DNA of 64,000 nucleotides from the NCBI GenBank assembly GCA_045538835.1, contig JAZQEF010000011.1, positions 179,508-243,507 of the forward strand, read 5' to 3'. Source of the DNA: RGIG6165 sp045538835 (GTDB lineage: Bacteria > Bacillota > Clostridia > Oscillospirales > Feifaniaceae). The position numbers were made by a program, and so were the translations under genes. The notes under the pieces are model-generated. The model was not told the DNA's origin. It saw only the letters and a list, made by a program, of their open reading frames with translations, and did not search any database. Of the stretch, positions 1 through 9,131 are shown in pieces; position 1 is the first letter of the stretch, and every line of letters starts with the position of its first letter.

Positions 1-162
1 AAATGTTTTTCTTTTTGCAAGACCTTTTACTGCAAGGTCAGCAAGTGATTCTGCAACTGCAGCGTTGCCGCTTACAATTGACTTTGTGTCGATACCCTTA
101 GAGTCGATCGGGTTATATGCGTGGGGATCGTCATAAGGATAGGGATTGAACATGAAACTCAT
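1..162 (-). CDS. N-terminal part of an unidentified protein (truncated by window edge)
   Basis: The minus strand opens with ATG at 162 after a purine-rich ribosome binding site (GGGAGAAAGGAATAG), and the frame stays open for 54 codons to the window edge. The protein begins MSFMFNPYPYDDPHAYNP and continues into a helix-forming stretch rich in Ala, Val and Leu. It follows the isomerase gene at 250-1683 on the same strand with an 88-bp gap, so the two are probably co-transcribed and the product may act on the same sugar. A second in-frame ATG lies at 153, but the ribosome binding site favours 162. I do not recognise the family from this fragment. Confidence 0.7.
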   Translation of the reverse strand, partial: MSFMFNPYPYDDPHAYNPIDSKGIDTKSIVSGNAAVAESLADLAVKGLAKRKTF

Positions 163-249
163 TTTCTATTCCTTTCTCCCGTGCCGGAAGATATTTTTAT
201 TTTCTTACCCACCGACAGGCACGGTTTGTCGGTCGGAGTTACGAAAATA

Positions 250-1683
250 CTAACCTATAAAGTGGTATTCGAAACCGAGCATATCAGCGAGTTGCTGAAC
301 TTCCTTGGTGTAGTCACCCGGTACGATGCCGTAGTGCTGATTTACACCGATCTTGATAAGCTGATTCCATACTTCTTCGGGCGAGAGTGTCTCGTGAACG
401 AAGTCAGCATGTGAATAACTTGCAAGGTAGTGTTTTGTGGGGATAGCCGTAAGTTTTAAACATACCATCTTCATCTTGCCGTTATTTTCGGACATATGAA
501 GAACTGTATATTCGCCTTCGGGGAATACATACCAGGCAAAAGGTGCGCCTGCATACTTCCACTGTGATTTAGCAAATCTTTCATCGCGCGCAACGATAGT
601 ACCGTTAGGATCACCTCTGTAATCGTTGGGACCTGCGTGGCCGCATGCAATGCAGCCCCGGTTCTTAACGATGTAGAAAGGCTCGATAAAGTTCGCTCTC
701 TTTCCGCCCGAAAGAATGCGGAGAATATATGTTGCAAGACCGTTGCCTATGTCGCCTTCGGGAACACAGGTGAGTTTTGACTCTGCTGTTGTGGGCATAA
801 AGCCGGGACGCAGACCTACGTGGCCAAAGAGTACTGTGTCGATATCGTTAAGTACTGTAAGATCAAGACCGTATTTTGCCGAAAGTTTTTCAACGGCGAT
901 AGAAGCCTTGACCGAAGCGTCAAACTTTTCATAGTCAACATTGGGATAGAATGTGAATGAAGACTTGAGGTCGTCAGTCACCTTTTTCAGTTCTTCATCA
1001 GTAACCTTTTCTATTTCATCACAGAGTTCGGCAACTGAGAGGAAGTGTAATTCGGGGCCGACCTTCTGGAATACATTGTACGGATCGAGATAAGTGCTCC
1101 ACATTGCTTCGTTATAGCAAGCGAGGAGACCTACTGTTGAATCACGCAGAACGCTTCTTGCCTTGGCAGCGGCAACAAATATTTTTGCCTTTTCCATAAC
1201 AACGTCCATTGTGCCGAGAACAGTGTCCTTCATGGGACGGTTGAAACGTGCAAAGTCACCCGATGATTCCTGTACGCCGACGAGTGCGCCTGCAGAAAGG
1301 AAGTCAACAAACTGATCTTCGTCGTTAGTATCGGTCACATATACGCCGTCACGCACGAAACTTGCAAGAAGTACGGGCATTTCGGGCATATTGCGCAGGA
1401 AACGTATCCATGCAAAGTCCTCAGCCCATGAAAGGTATGATGCGATAACACAGTCTACCTTTTCATTGAAGAAAGCGGAGATTGCCTTGTCGACATCTTC
1501 TCTCTCGTAAGTGATACCGGTGTAAACGACATCACCGATCTTTTCTAAGTTTTTAATGATTTCTTTTTCCTCGACAAGTTTTCTCTCACCGTATGTACCG
1601 TGCTCGGTACCTTCACCAAGCTGTTTAAAGCGGGGTGAGCCGATGAGAAGAAGACCGATCTTGGCAGGTCTTTCCTTTACCAT
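250..1683 (-). CDS. L-fucose/L-arabinose isomerase family protein
   Basis: A 477-residue protein resembling the L-fucose/L-arabinose isomerase superfamily, metal-dependent ketol isomerases that interconvert aldoses and ketoses. The N-terminal half looks like the family's Rossmann-like domains (KIGLLLIGSPRF near residue 8). The C-terminal half carries the substrate/metal region and ends without truncation; full length is close to the usual 470-500. The start is ATG at 1683, preceded by AAAAAGGAGC. It is the first gene after a good sigma-A promoter at 1749-1777 and is followed by the truncated gene at 1-162. The actual sugar cannot be read from the sequence. A decayed relative of the same superfamily lies at 27082-27878. 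Confidence 0.8.
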   Translation of the reverse strand: MVKERPAKIGLLLIGSPRFKQLGEGTEHGTYGERKLVEEKEIIKNLEKIGDVVYTGITYEREDVDKAISAFFNEKVDCVIASYLSWAEDFAWIRFLRNMPEMPVLLASFVRDGVYVTDTNDEDQFVDFLSAGALVGVQESSGDFARFNRPMKDTVLGTMDVVMEKAKIFVAAAKARSVLRDSTVGLLACYNEAMWSTYLDPYNVFQKVGPELHFLSVAELCDEIEKVTDEELKKVTDDLKSSFTFYPNVDYEKFDASVKASIAVEKLSAKYGLDLTVLNDIDTVLFGHVGLRPGFMPTTAESKLTCVPEGDIGNGLATYILRILSGGKRANFIEPFYIVKNRGCIACGHAGPNDYRGDPNGTIVARDERFAKSQWKYAGAPFAWYVFPEGEYTVLHMSENNGKMKMVCLKLTAIPTKHYLASYSHADFVHETLSPEEVWNQLIKIGVNQHYGIVPGDYTKEVQQLADMLGFEYHFIG

Positions 1684-1748
1684 AATCTTAAGCTCCTTTT
1701 TATTTGCATAGTATTTAAGTTCATTATTTATCAGATTTTTCTAATTGC

Positions 1749-1777
1749 AGTTTAATATATTTATATAAATATGTCAA
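1749..1777 (-). promoter_or_regulatory. Sigma-A promoter of the isomerase operon
   Basis: Read on the minus strand: TTGACA at 1777-1772, a 17-bp spacer, and TAAACT at 1754-1749. It lies about 65 bp upstream of the isomerase ATG, in an AT-rich gap with no competing feature. Confidence 0.65.
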
Positions 1778-1881
1778 TAAAAAAGACGTTATAGTAAGAA
1801 AAGTTTTTAATGGTTAGGTTAATAACGTGCAAAAAAGTTAATAAAGGTTAAAAAGAGCATTTGCACATCTTGCATATTGTC

Positions 1882-1910
1882 TTGAAAAAGAATTTGAGGG
1901 ATGATATTAT
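1882..1910 (+). promoter_or_regulatory. Sigma-A promoter of the glycerophosphodiesterase gene
   Basis: TTGAAA at 1882-1887, 17-bp spacer, TATTAT at 1905-1910. Transcription would begin near 1917, just before the AGGAGGG ribosome binding site. This supports the ATG at 1930 as the start rather than an upstream in-frame ATG at 1861. Confidence 0.55.
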
Positions 1911-1929
1911 ACAATATAGGAGGGATATT

Positions 1930-2664
1930 ATGGTAAAAATATATGCACACAGAGGCTTTACGGGCCGTTATCCCGAAAATACGATGCTTGCTTTCAGAAA
2001 AGCGGCAGAACTTGGAGTTGACGGTATTGAAACCGATGTACAAATGACAAAAGACGGTGTTCTTTGCCTCATTCACGATGAAACCGTCAACAGAACGACG
2101 AGCGCAAAGGGCTATATAAAAGATATGACGTGGGAGCAGGTCAAAAATATAGACGCTTCCTGCAACATATTTGACCGTCACGGATTTTGCGGTATTCCCT
2201 CGGTGGAAGAATTTCTTGCATTTGTCAAGGAGAGTGGCATTGACGTCAATTTTGAACTCAAGAACAGCAAGATATATTATCCGTATCTCGAAGAAAAACT
2301 GCTTGATATGATAAAGGTATTCGGCGTTGAGGATAAGGTAATGATTTCTTCATTCAACAACGCATCTGTGGTAAAATTTAAAAAACTTGCGCCCGAGATA
2401 GAGTGCGGTTTTTTAATCGGCGGCGCAGGTATTGAGCATGCAGGGCTCTACTGCAGTGAGATGGGCGTTGAATATTATCACCCCGAATTCAGAAGCGTAA
2501 CCCCCGAAGTCAAGAGGGACTGTGACGATTACGGTATAAGAATAAATACATGGACGGTCAATGACAGACCGTCACTCAGAAATATGATAAAATTGGGTGT
2601 CAATTCGGTTATTACAAATTATCCCGATTACGCCCTTGAGGTAAGAGGAGAGATATCAAAATGA
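1930..2664 (+). CDS. Glycerophosphodiester phosphodiesterase (GDPD family)
   Basis: A 244-residue cytosolic-type GDPD enzyme that hydrolyses glycerophosphodiesters to glycerol-3-phosphate and an alcohol. The N-terminus has the signature HRGFTGRYPENT (catalytic His-Arg and the Glu metal ligand), followed by GIETDVQMTKDGV and LIHDETVNRTT, the second catalytic His. The end contains the family motif INTWTVND. The ATG at 1930 has an ideal AGGAGGG site; the frame is open upstream to 1861 but the promoter overlaps that part. It overlaps the next gene by ATGA, so the two are translationally coupled. Confidence 0.92.
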   Translation: MVKIYAHRGFTGRYPENTMLAFRKAAELGVDGIETDVQMTKDGVLCLIHDETVNRTTSAKGYIKDMTWEQVKNIDASCNIFDRHGFCGIPSVEEFLAFVKESGIDVNFELKNSKIYYPYLEEKLLDMIKVFGVEDKVMISSFNNASVVKFKKLAPEIECGFLIGGAGIEHAGLYCSEMGVEYYHPEFRSVTPEVKRDCDDYGIRINTWTVNDRPSLRNMIKLGVNSVITNYPDYALEVRGEISK

Positions 2665-3626
2665 GAAAACCGATGTTATTAAAAGCACCGCTTAAAGACT
2701 ATCTTTGGGGCGGCACACTTCTTAAAGAGAAGTACGGCAAAGAGAGTGATCTTAAAATAGTCGCAGAGAGTTGGGAACTCTCCGGACATAAAGACGGATT
2801 GTCAGTGATTTCAAGCGGCGACTATGCAGGGAAGACGCTTGATGAATACATTGCCGCCGAGGGCAGAGGTGTTATCGGCACTAATTGCAAGGACACAGAG
2901 GGATTCCCGATACTTGTAAAACTCATCGATGCGGCGCAAAGCCTGTCTGTTCAGGTGCATCCTGATAACGAATATGCGCGTGTTCACGAGGGTGAACCCG
3001 GCAAGACCGAGATGTGGTACATAGTTGACTGTAAAGAGGGTGCAAAACTTCTCTACGGCTTTAAGAAGAATGTAAGCAAGGAAGAATTTGTTTCAAGAAT
3101 AAAGGATAATACTCTGCTTGAGATAACAAATGATGTTCCCGTTCACAAGGGTGACGTATTTTTCATTGAAGCAGGCACACTCCACGCGATAGGTGAGGGT
3201 ATACTCATTGCCGAAGTTCAGCAGAGCAGTAATTCAACGTACAGAATATACGATTTCGGCAGAGTCGGCGCTGATGGTAAGCCGAGGGAACTTCATATTG
3301 ATAAGGCTGTCGACGTTACTAAGTTAGAACCGCCCACAAGGGACACAAAGCCATTTGGAAAACCTGAGCAAAAAGAGGGCGCTACAGTTACCCTGCTTGC
3401 AGAGTGTGACTATTTCACGACAGAAGATGTAAAACTTGACGGAACAACATCTTTTGCGGCAGATGAAACCTCTTTCAACGGAATTCTATGCCTTGACGGC
3501 GAGGCAATCCTTGAAGCAAACGGCGAAAAACTTAAACTTACAAAGGGCATGAGCGCATTTGTCCCAGCAGGAACAGGCATTTATACATTAACAGGCAAAG
3601 CAGACATCTTACGAACAAAGATATAG
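2661..3626 (+). CDS. manA: Mannose-6-phosphate isomerase, class I
   Basis: A 321-residue type I phosphomannose isomerase interconverting mannose-6-phosphate and fructose-6-phosphate; the length is that of the short Firmicutes form. Zinc-site motifs are visible: QVHPDNEYA near residue 96, KTEMWYI near 115, and the histidine in AGTLHAIGEG near 171. The C-terminal cupin half ends with a FVPAGTGIYTL motif typical of the family. It begins inside the stop codon of the GDPD gene, and the pair ends at a strong terminator, so this is a two-gene operon. Confidence 0.93.
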   Translation: MRKPMLLKAPLKDYLWGGTLLKEKYGKESDLKIVAESWELSGHKDGLSVISSGDYAGKTLDEYIAAEGRGVIGTNCKDTEGFPILVKLIDAAQSLSVQVHPDNEYARVHEGEPGKTEMWYIVDCKEGAKLLYGFKKNVSKEEFVSRIKDNTLLEITNDVPVHKGDVFFIEAGTLHAIGEGILIAEVQQSSNSTYRIYDFGRVGADGKPRELHIDKAVDVTKLEPPTRDTKPFGKPEQKEGATVTLLAECDYFTTEDVKLDGTTSFAADETSFNGILCLDGEAILEANGEKLKLTKGMSAFVPAGTGIYTLTGKADILRTKI

Positions 3627-3630
3627 AACA

Positions 3631-3653
3631 AAACCCCATCGGAAGATGGGGTT
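3631..3653. terminator. Bidirectional intrinsic terminator
   Basis: AAACCCCATC, loop GGAA, GATGGGGTTT: a perfect 10-bp stem with A and T tracts on either side. It sits between the converging manA operon and the VTT-family gene and can serve both. Confidence 0.85.
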
Positions 3654-4348
3654 TATTTATTATGGTGTTTGCATATTGCATTGTATATCAAAAGACCGGT
3701 CACACTTATTAAAAATGTTGCGGCGAAGATAATGACGGCAAAAAGATAACTTTTTGTGCCGAGTGCATCACCCCCGATAGTCGAGGTCACCGCCGACGGT
3801 ATTCTGCCCAGCGAGCAGATGATAAACAGGACGGGAAGTTTGATATCTGTCAGCCCTGCAAAATAACAGAGCAGGTCTTTGGGCGTACCCGGTATCATAA
3901 AAATTAGAAGGAAAAGAAGCGTTCTTTTAGGCGAGGACTGCAAGAAGCAAAGGCTGCTCAGTCTGTTTTGCGGAAAGAATGCTGTAACAAGCCGCATGCC
4001 AAATCTTCTGACAAGGCACAAAACGATGATACTGCCTATTGAAGATGCTATAAGGCAGAGAAGCGTACCCTGCACAGAACCGAATGCATAGCCGCCTGCG
4101 ATTTCAAGCGGTTCGCCCGGAATAACGGCGGCAATAACCTGCAGAATGACCATTCCCATATATGCAAGTTGCCCGAAAATACCGCGTTCTTTCACCCAGA
4201 TGCGGAATTTTTCAGGCTCGGAAGCAAAACGTACCATAGGTACGCCGATGAAGGCACATATGAGCAGAAACAGTGCCAGAAAAGCGGCAACTGCCGCTAT
4301 GGCAAAAATCTTCTGCTGTTTTGCTGTTAATTCATCTCTTTTTTTCAT
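3653..4348 (-). CDS. TVP38/TMEM64 (VTT domain) family membrane protein
   Basis: A 231-residue polytopic membrane protein of the DedA-related TVP38/TMEM64 family. Hydrophobic segments lie near residues 13-35, 55-80, 88-112, 140-165, 170-190 and 200-222. The family's glycine-rich element is visible at GEPLEIAGGYAFG and FGSVQGTLLCLIASSIGS, followed by the basic RRFG turn. The family is implicated in lipid or undecaprenyl phosphate movement and small-molecule uptake; the specific role here is not known. It is monocistronic and its stop codon abuts the shared terminator. Confidence 0.85.
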   Translation of the reverse strand: MKKRDELTAKQQKIFAIAAVAAFLALFLLICAFIGVPMVRFASEPEKFRIWVKERGIFGQLAYMGMVILQVIAAVIPGEPLEIAGGYAFGSVQGTLLCLIASSIGSIIVLCLVRRFGMRLVTAFFPQNRLSSLCFLQSSPKRTLLFLLIFMIPGTPKDLLCYFAGLTDIKLPVLFIICSLGRIPSAVTSTIGGDALGTKSYLFAVIIFAATFLISVTGLLIYNAICKHHNK

Positions 4349-4409
4349 ATTACTATTATATCATTGTTTTTTTGTTTTTCCAATATTTCGATAATTAACA
4401 AACATTTCA

Positions 4410-4438
4410 TTGAAAAAAGGGAATAATTGGATTATAAT
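4410..4438 (+). promoter_or_regulatory. Sigma-A promoter of the Ca2+ ATPase gene
   Basis: TTGAAA at 4410-4415, 17-bp spacer, TATAAT at 4433-4438, about 37 bp before the TTG start codon. Good match to consensus in an otherwise empty gap. Confidence 0.75.
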
Positions 4439-4474
4439 AATCTGTAATTCAAAAATACTTAGGAGGTATCACTG

Positions 4475-7087
4475 TTGATTTTTCATGACAAATCGACTAA
4501 TGATGTTCTGACACAGCTCGGTACAGATGTAAAAACAGGTCTGTCATCTGCGCAGGTGTCGGAAAAGAAAGCACAGTTTGGCGAAAATAAACTTCGCGAA
4601 AAGAAGAAAAAGACAATGTTTCAGCGCTTCTTGGATCAGTTTAAAGATGCAATGATACTCATTCTTATTGCTGCGGCAGGAATTTCATTTGCAGTTGCCT
4701 GTGTTGAAGGCAATCCGAATGAATTTATTGAAGCGGGACTTATCCTTCTTATTGTCATCATAAATGCCGTAATGGGCGTTATGCAGGAGAGTAAGGCGGA
4801 AAAGGCGCTTGATGCGCTCAAGAGTCTGTCTGCACCCCATGCGCGTGTCATCCGTGACGGCGAGGAAAAAATAGTTGATGCTGTTGATCTTGTGCCGGGT
4901 GACATCATCCTGCTTGAAGCAGGTGACTTTATACCTGCCGATGCAAGACTTCTTCGCAGCGTCAGCCTAAAGAGTGAGGAATCTGCGCTCACAGGTGAAT
5001 CTGTTCCCTCCGAAAAGGATGCAAATGCAGTAATTGCCGAAAACGCAGGTATAGGCGACCGTACAAATATGGTATTCTCGGGTTGTTCGGTAACCTACGG
5101 TACTGCAACTGCAGTTGTTACAGCAACGGGTATGGACACTGAAATGGGTAAGATTGCAAATCTTCTTGACAATGAAGATGATGGTCAGACACCTCTTCAG
5201 GAAAAACTTACTCAGCTTGGTAAATACCTTGGTATCATTGCGCTTGCAGCGTGTGCGATAGTATTCATTGTAGGTATTGTAAATGACATTCCGCCGCTTG
5301 AAATATTTATGACGGCAGTATCACTTGCAGTTTCGGCAATCCCCGAAGGTCTGCCTGCTATAGTTACAATCATTCTCTCCATCGGCGTTCAGCGTATGGT
5401 TAAGAAAAATGCAATTATCCGCCGTCTGCCTGCGGTTGAAACGCTCGGTAGCGCATCGGTGATATGCTCGGATAAAACAGGTACGCTTACACAGAACCGT
5501 ATGACACTCGTCAAGGCTTATCTTGATAATGGTGAAAGAGAAGATATTTCAACGGATAACAGTGACAGTATAAAGTCACTTCTCAGATATGCAACACTCT
5601 GCTGTGACGGCTCTGTCGTATTCCACGGCAAGGAAGAGCAGCACATCGGTGATCCGACAGAAACAGCGATCGTGCTTGCCGCTCATAAGAACGGTATGCC
5701 TAAAGAGGAACTTAACAAGGCATATCCCAGACTTGCAGAGATTCCTTTTGACTCTGACCGTAAACTTATGTCTACCGTAAATAAGATAGACGGTAAGAAT
5801 ATTGTTATTGTCAAGGGTGCATTTGATGTTATGGCATCACGCTGCATCGCAGGTAACATCGATGCGGCGAAAAATGTAAATGATGAGATGAGTTCGTCAG
5901 CACTCCGTGTGCTTGCGGTTGCTTATAAAGAAATAGATGAAGTTCCTGCAGAGCCCACTCCCGAAGAACTTGAAAAAGACCTCATCTTTATGGGACTTGT
6001 AGGTATGATAGATCCGCCCCGTCCCGAAGCGAAGGATGCTGTTGCAGTATGCCGTAAGGCAGGCATCAAGCCTGTTATGATAACGGGTGACCATGTTGTT
6101 ACCGCTTCTGCCATCGCTAAAGAGATAGGCATTCTCGAAGAGGGAGACAAGGCTATCACGGGCGCTCAGCTCGACGCTATGACAGATTCGGAACTTGATG
6201 CTCAGGTTGAGGATATCTCTGTTTATGCGAGAGTTTCACCTGAAAATAAAATCCGCATTGTCAAGGCTTGGCAGAGAAAAGAAAAGGTCGTATCCATGAC
6301 GGGTGACGGCGTAAATGACGCGCCTGCGCTCAAGGCTGCCGATATTGGCTGTGCTATGGGTATCACGGGAACTGACGTTGCCAAGGGCGCTGCTGATATG
6401 ACGCTTACAGATGACAACTTTGCAACGATAGTTGACGCTGTCCGTGAGGGACGCGGCATCTATGCAAATATTAAGAAAGTTGTCGGCTTCTTACTTGGAA
6501 CCAATATCGGTGAAATTATCACCGTTTTCGTTGCGATGCTTCTGTGGCACAAATCTCCGCTCGTTTCAATGCAACTTCTCTGGATTAACCTTGTGACAGA
6601 CAGTTTACCTGCCATTGCGCTTGGTATGGAAGACGTTGAAAACGATGTAATGGACAAAATGCCCAAGCCCAAGAACGAGGGTCTTTTTGCACACGGTTAC
6701 GGTATTCAGATCGTGCTACAGGGCGTTATGTTCGGTGTACTTTCACTCATTGCCTATGCAATAGGCTCAACCTTCTCGCATGAATGGGGTGGACAGACAC
6801 TCACATTTATGGTACTTGCACTTTCACAGATAGTTCAGGCGTATAATATGCGTTCTGAGCATTCACTCTTCAAGATAGGCGCATTTACAAACAAGAAACT
6901 CAACGGCGCGGCATTACTGTCGGTAGTGCTCGTTACGCTGCTTCTCTTTGTTCCGCCGCTTGCAAAGATATTTGAACTTACCATTCTTCCCTGGAAGTAC
7001 TATCTTGCGGGACTGGGTCTCATTTTTGTACCTCTTGTTGTAATGGAAGTTGCAAAACTTTTCGGATTTATAAGAAAACGCCATTGA
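4475..7087 (+). CDS. Calcium-translocating P-type ATPase (P2 type)
   Basis: An 870-residue P2-type cation ATPase, most like bacterial SERCA/PMCA-type Ca2+ exporters. Domains in order: N-terminal cation-ATPase domain, actuator with TGES at 173-176, TM4 with PEGL at 290-293, phosphorylation motif DKTGT with Asp333, nucleotide-binding domain, hinge TGDGVNDAPALK, and TM5-TM6 with LLWINLVTDSLPAIALG, whose N and D residues are typical Ca2+ ligands. The start is TTG at 4475, fixed by AGGAGG at 4461-4466 with 8-bp spacing. It is monocistronic between its own promoter and a terminator. Mn2+ transport by related pumps cannot be excluded. Confidence 0.93.
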   Translation: MIFHDKSTNDVLTQLGTDVKTGLSSAQVSEKKAQFGENKLREKKKKTMFQRFLDQFKDAMILILIAAAGISFAVACVEGNPNEFIEAGLILLIVIINAVMGVMQESKAEKALDALKSLSAPHARVIRDGEEKIVDAVDLVPGDIILLEAGDFIPADARLLRSVSLKSEESALTGESVPSEKDANAVIAENAGIGDRTNMVFSGCSVTYGTATAVVTATGMDTEMGKIANLLDNEDDGQTPLQEKLTQLGKYLGIIALAACAIVFIVGIVNDIPPLEIFMTAVSLAVSAIPEGLPAIVTIILSIGVQRMVKKNAIIRRLPAVETLGSASVICSDKTGTLTQNRMTLVKAYLDNGEREDISTDNSDSIKSLLRYATLCCDGSVVFHGKEEQHIGDPTETAIVLAAHKNGMPKEELNKAYPRLAEIPFDSDRKLMSTVNKIDGKNIVIVKGAFDVMASRCIAGNIDAAKNVNDEMSSSALRVLAVAYKEIDEVPAEPTPEELEKDLIFMGLVGMIDPPRPEAKDAVAVCRKAGIKPVMITGDHVVTASAIAKEIGILEEGDKAITGAQLDAMTDSELDAQVEDISVYARVSPENKIRIVKAWQRKEKVVSMTGDGVNDAPALKAADIGCAMGITGTDVAKGAADMTLTDDNFATIVDAVREGRGIYANIKKVVGFLLGTNIGEIITVFVAMLLWHKSPLVSMQLLWINLVTDSLPAIALGMEDVENDVMDKMPKPKNEGLFAHGYGIQIVLQGVMFGVLSLIAYAIGSTFSHEWGGQTLTFMVLALSQIVQAYNMRSEHSLFKIGAFTNKKLNGAALLSVVLVTLLLFVPPLAKIFELTILPWKYYLAGLGLIFVPLVVMEVAKLFGFIRKRH

Positions 7088-7096
7088 TTTCACGAC

Positions 7097-7126
7097 AAAA
7101 GAACCTGCAATCAACAGGTTCTTTTT
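7097..7126 (+). terminator. Intrinsic terminator after the Ca2+ ATPase
   Basis: AAAAGAACCTG, 7-nt loop, CAGGTTCTTTTT: an 11-bp stem followed by a T tract, immediately after the stop codon. Confidence 0.85.
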
Positions 7127-7135
7127 AATTTACCA

Positions 7136-7164
7136 TTGTTGTTTTGAGGAAATTGTGATATATT
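7136..7164 (+). promoter_or_regulatory. Probable promoter of the pyrophosphatase gene
   Basis: TTGTTG at 7136-7141, 17-bp spacer, TATATT at 7159-7164. The -35 box is a partial match only. Confidence 0.4.
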
Positions 7165-7194
7165 GTTTTTAACATATTGAAAGAAGGTTGAAAT

Positions 7195-7731
7195 ATGTCA
7201 AACATATGGCATGATATTACTCCTAACCGAATAACTCCCGAAGATTTTATCTGCGTTGTGGAGATATCAAAGGGCAGTAAGAAAAAATACGAACTTGACA
7301 AGGAAACAGGTTTTATAATCCTTGACAGGATATTATATACATCGACGCACTATCCTGCGAATTACGGTTTTATTCCCCGTACATACGGTGACGACAATGA
7401 CCCGCTTGACGTGCTTCTCATATGCTCTGAGGATCTTGAACCGCTCACACTTGCGCGTGCATATCCGATAGGCGTTATCTCGATGATAGATAACGGCAGA
7501 AATGACGAAAAGATAGTTGCGATTCCCTTTAATGATCCCAATTACAATACTTACACAAACATTGAACAGTTACCTGCACATCTTTTTGATGAAATGCGCC
7601 ACTTCTTCGGAGTATATAAAAATCTCGAAAATAAGACGACGGCTGTCAAGGAAGTCGGCGGCAGAGAAGATGCGATACAGATAATCTCGCAGGCAATTGA
7701 GAATTACAAAAAAGAATTTCCGGACAGATAA
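7195..7731 (+). CDS. ppa: Inorganic pyrophosphatase, family I
   Basis: A 178-residue soluble family I pyrophosphatase hydrolysing PPi to two phosphates. The signature DDNDPLDVLL (near residues 64-73) holds the Mg2+-binding aspartates, preceded by NYGFIPRTYG. VEISKGSKKKYELD near the start contains the conserved Lys/Glu substrate contacts. Length matches the family. ATG at 7195 follows AAAGAAGG. A 46-codon gene follows 13 bp downstream and is probably co-transcribed. Confidence 0.95.
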   Translation: MSNIWHDITPNRITPEDFICVVEISKGSKKKYELDKETGFIILDRILYTSTHYPANYGFIPRTYGDDNDPLDVLLICSEDLEPLTLARAYPIGVISMIDNGRNDEKIVAIPFNDPNYNTYTNIEQLPAHLFDEMRHFFGVYKNLENKTTAVKEVGGREDAIQIISQAIENYKKEFPDR

Positions 7732-7744
7732 TAAGGAGGATTTT

Positions 7745-7885
7745 ATGAAAGCTATAATATGGATAGGATGTCTTTCTTTGAACGGGTTGATTGTGACGGG
7801 ATCTCAAATGGGGGGACTCGGTGCAGGAATAACAACATTTGTATGTACGAGTTTAGCATTTTATCTGTGTAAAAAAATTGGATGA
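7745..7885 (+). CDS. Small hydrophobic membrane protein, function unknown
   Basis: A 46-residue protein, MKAIIWIGCLSLNGLIVTGS at its N-terminus, with two hydrophobic stretches separated by SQMGGLGAG and a basic C-terminus (CKKIG). ATG at 7745 is preceded by AAGGAGG at 7733-7739, an excellent site, and a terminator follows, so I take the gene as real. It shares a transcript with ppa. No family assignment is possible from so short a sequence. Confidence 0.7.
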   Translation: MKAIIWIGCLSLNGLIVTGSQMGGLGAGITTFVCTSLAFYLCKKIG

Positions 7886-7904
7886 ACGATAAATAGATTA
7901 AAAT

Positions 7905-7928
7905 AAACCCCGCTTGAAGCGGGGTTTT
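7905..7928 (+). terminator. Intrinsic terminator after ppa
   Basis: AAACCCCGCT, TGA loop, AGCGGGGTTTT: a 10-bp GC-rich stem with T tail. Confidence 0.85.
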
Positions 7929-7951
7929 ATAAATAATATTATATAAACATA

Positions 7952-7980
7952 TTGACTTTAGCGTGATAAAGTGGTAATAT
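7952..7980 (+). promoter_or_regulatory. Sigma-A promoter of the histidine operon
   Basis: TTGACT at 7952-7957, 17-bp spacer, TAATAT at 7975-7980, 36 bp before hisZ. The leader is too short for a T-box or a histidine leader peptide, so classical attenuation is not apparent. Confidence 0.7.
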
Positions 7981-8015
7981 GATGATACAAAACGCGGAGA
8001 AATGGAGAATAGGTA

Positions 8016-9131
8016 ATGAACATTGCAGATAATGTTTTGAAAAATGATGAAAAAATAATATATCTTTTACGTTCGCTCTACAGCAAATATGGCTACTCGC
8101 ATTTTAAAATGAGTCAGTTTGAGGAGTATGATCTCTATGTCAGAAACAAGGATTTTCTCATTTCCGACAGCGTTATAACTTTTACTGATACCAACGGCAA
8201 ACTGCTTGCACTCAAGCCGGACGTGACGTTTTCTATCATCAAGAACAACAAGTACACTCCCGGAAGTGTGCAGAGATACTGTTACAACGAAAATGTATAC
8301 CGTGTGTCAAAGGACACCCAATCTTTCAAAGAGATAATGCAGGCAGGGCTTGAGTGTATCGGAGATATAGACGATTACTCCATCTGCGAAGTGCTTATGC
8401 TTGCGGCAAAGAGCCTTAAGTGTATTTCCGAGGACTGTATTCTGACGGTATCATATCTTGATTTTATATATGAGATACTCGACGCCTTTTCTCTTTGTCA
8501 GGAGACAGAGCAGTCGATGCTCAAATGCATAGGTGAGAAAAATATTCATGAACTTGCAAAGATTTGCGAGGATAATTCGCTTGATGTTAAAAAGGCAGAG
8601 GCTTTAAAAGAACTTGCGGCACTCTACGGTAGGGCAGAAGACGTTATGCCGAAACTTAGGGATATTCTCGGCGGTATTGTAAAAGAGTCGTCAATAAACG
8701 AATTTGAAGCGATAATAAAGTCGGTTTCGGGCAGTGATTTCAGCGATATAATCCGCATAGACTTCTCGGTTGTCAGCGATATGAAATACTATAACGGCGT
8801 TGTTTTCAAGGGCTTTGTTAACAGTGTACCGGTGAGTGTTTTATCGGGCGGTCAGTATGACAGATTGATGCAGAAAATGGGTCACAAGTCGGGCGCTATC
8901 GGTTTTGCGGTCTATCTTGATATGCTGGGCAGACAGAATACACAGAAAAATTATGATGTTGACACGGTGCTTCTCTACGATGAAAACGCAGACCTGCACA
9001 AACTGCGTGATGCGGCAGAAAAACTTACCTTAGAAGGAAAAAGCGTACAGCTTCAGAGAGAAATACCCATAAAACTCAAATACAGACAGGTTATGAAATT
9101 TAAAGACGGTGAGGTGACAGTCGTTGGATAA
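8016..9131 (+). CDS. hisZ: ATP phosphoribosyltransferase regulatory subunit HisZ
   Basis: A 371-residue HisRS-like paralog that activates the short form of HisG. Class II synthetase-like motifs remain (LLALKPDVTFSI, the equivalent of motif 2 at RYCYNENVYRV) but the C-terminal anticodon-binding domain of a true HisRS is lacking. ATG at 8016 follows GGAGAATAGG. It is first in a ten-gene his operon, overlaps hisG by 8 bp, and the short HisG that follows is the form that requires HisZ. Confidence 0.9.
   Translation: MNIADNVLKNDEKIIYLLRSLYSKYGYSHFKMSQFEEYDLYVRNKDFLISDSVITFTDTNGKLLALKPDVTFSIIKNNKYTPGSVQRYCYNENVYRVSKDTQSFKEIMQAGLECIGDIDDYSICEVLMLAAKSLKCISEDCILTVSYLDFIYEILDAFSLCQETEQSMLKCIGEKNIHELAKICEDNSLDVKKAEALKELAALYGRAEDVMPKLRDILGGIVKESSINEFEAIIKSVSGSDFSDIIRIDFSVVSDMKYYNGVVFKGFVNSVPVSVLSGGQYDRLMQKMGHKSGAIGFAVYLDMLGRQNTQKNYDVDTVLLYDENADLHKLRDAAEKLTLEGKSVQLQREIPIKLKYRQVMKFKDGEVTVVG

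Noticed and set aside
179..232. Nested inverted repeats (CCGTGCC/GGCACGG and CCGACA/TGTCGG) between the two sugar-operon genes
   Set aside because: Short stems without a U tract inside a likely operon; could be mRNA processing structure but too weak to annotate.
7930..8015. T-box or histidine leader before the his operon
   Set aside because: Only 36 bp separate the promoter from hisZ; no His-rich leader peptide or T-box sequence is present.
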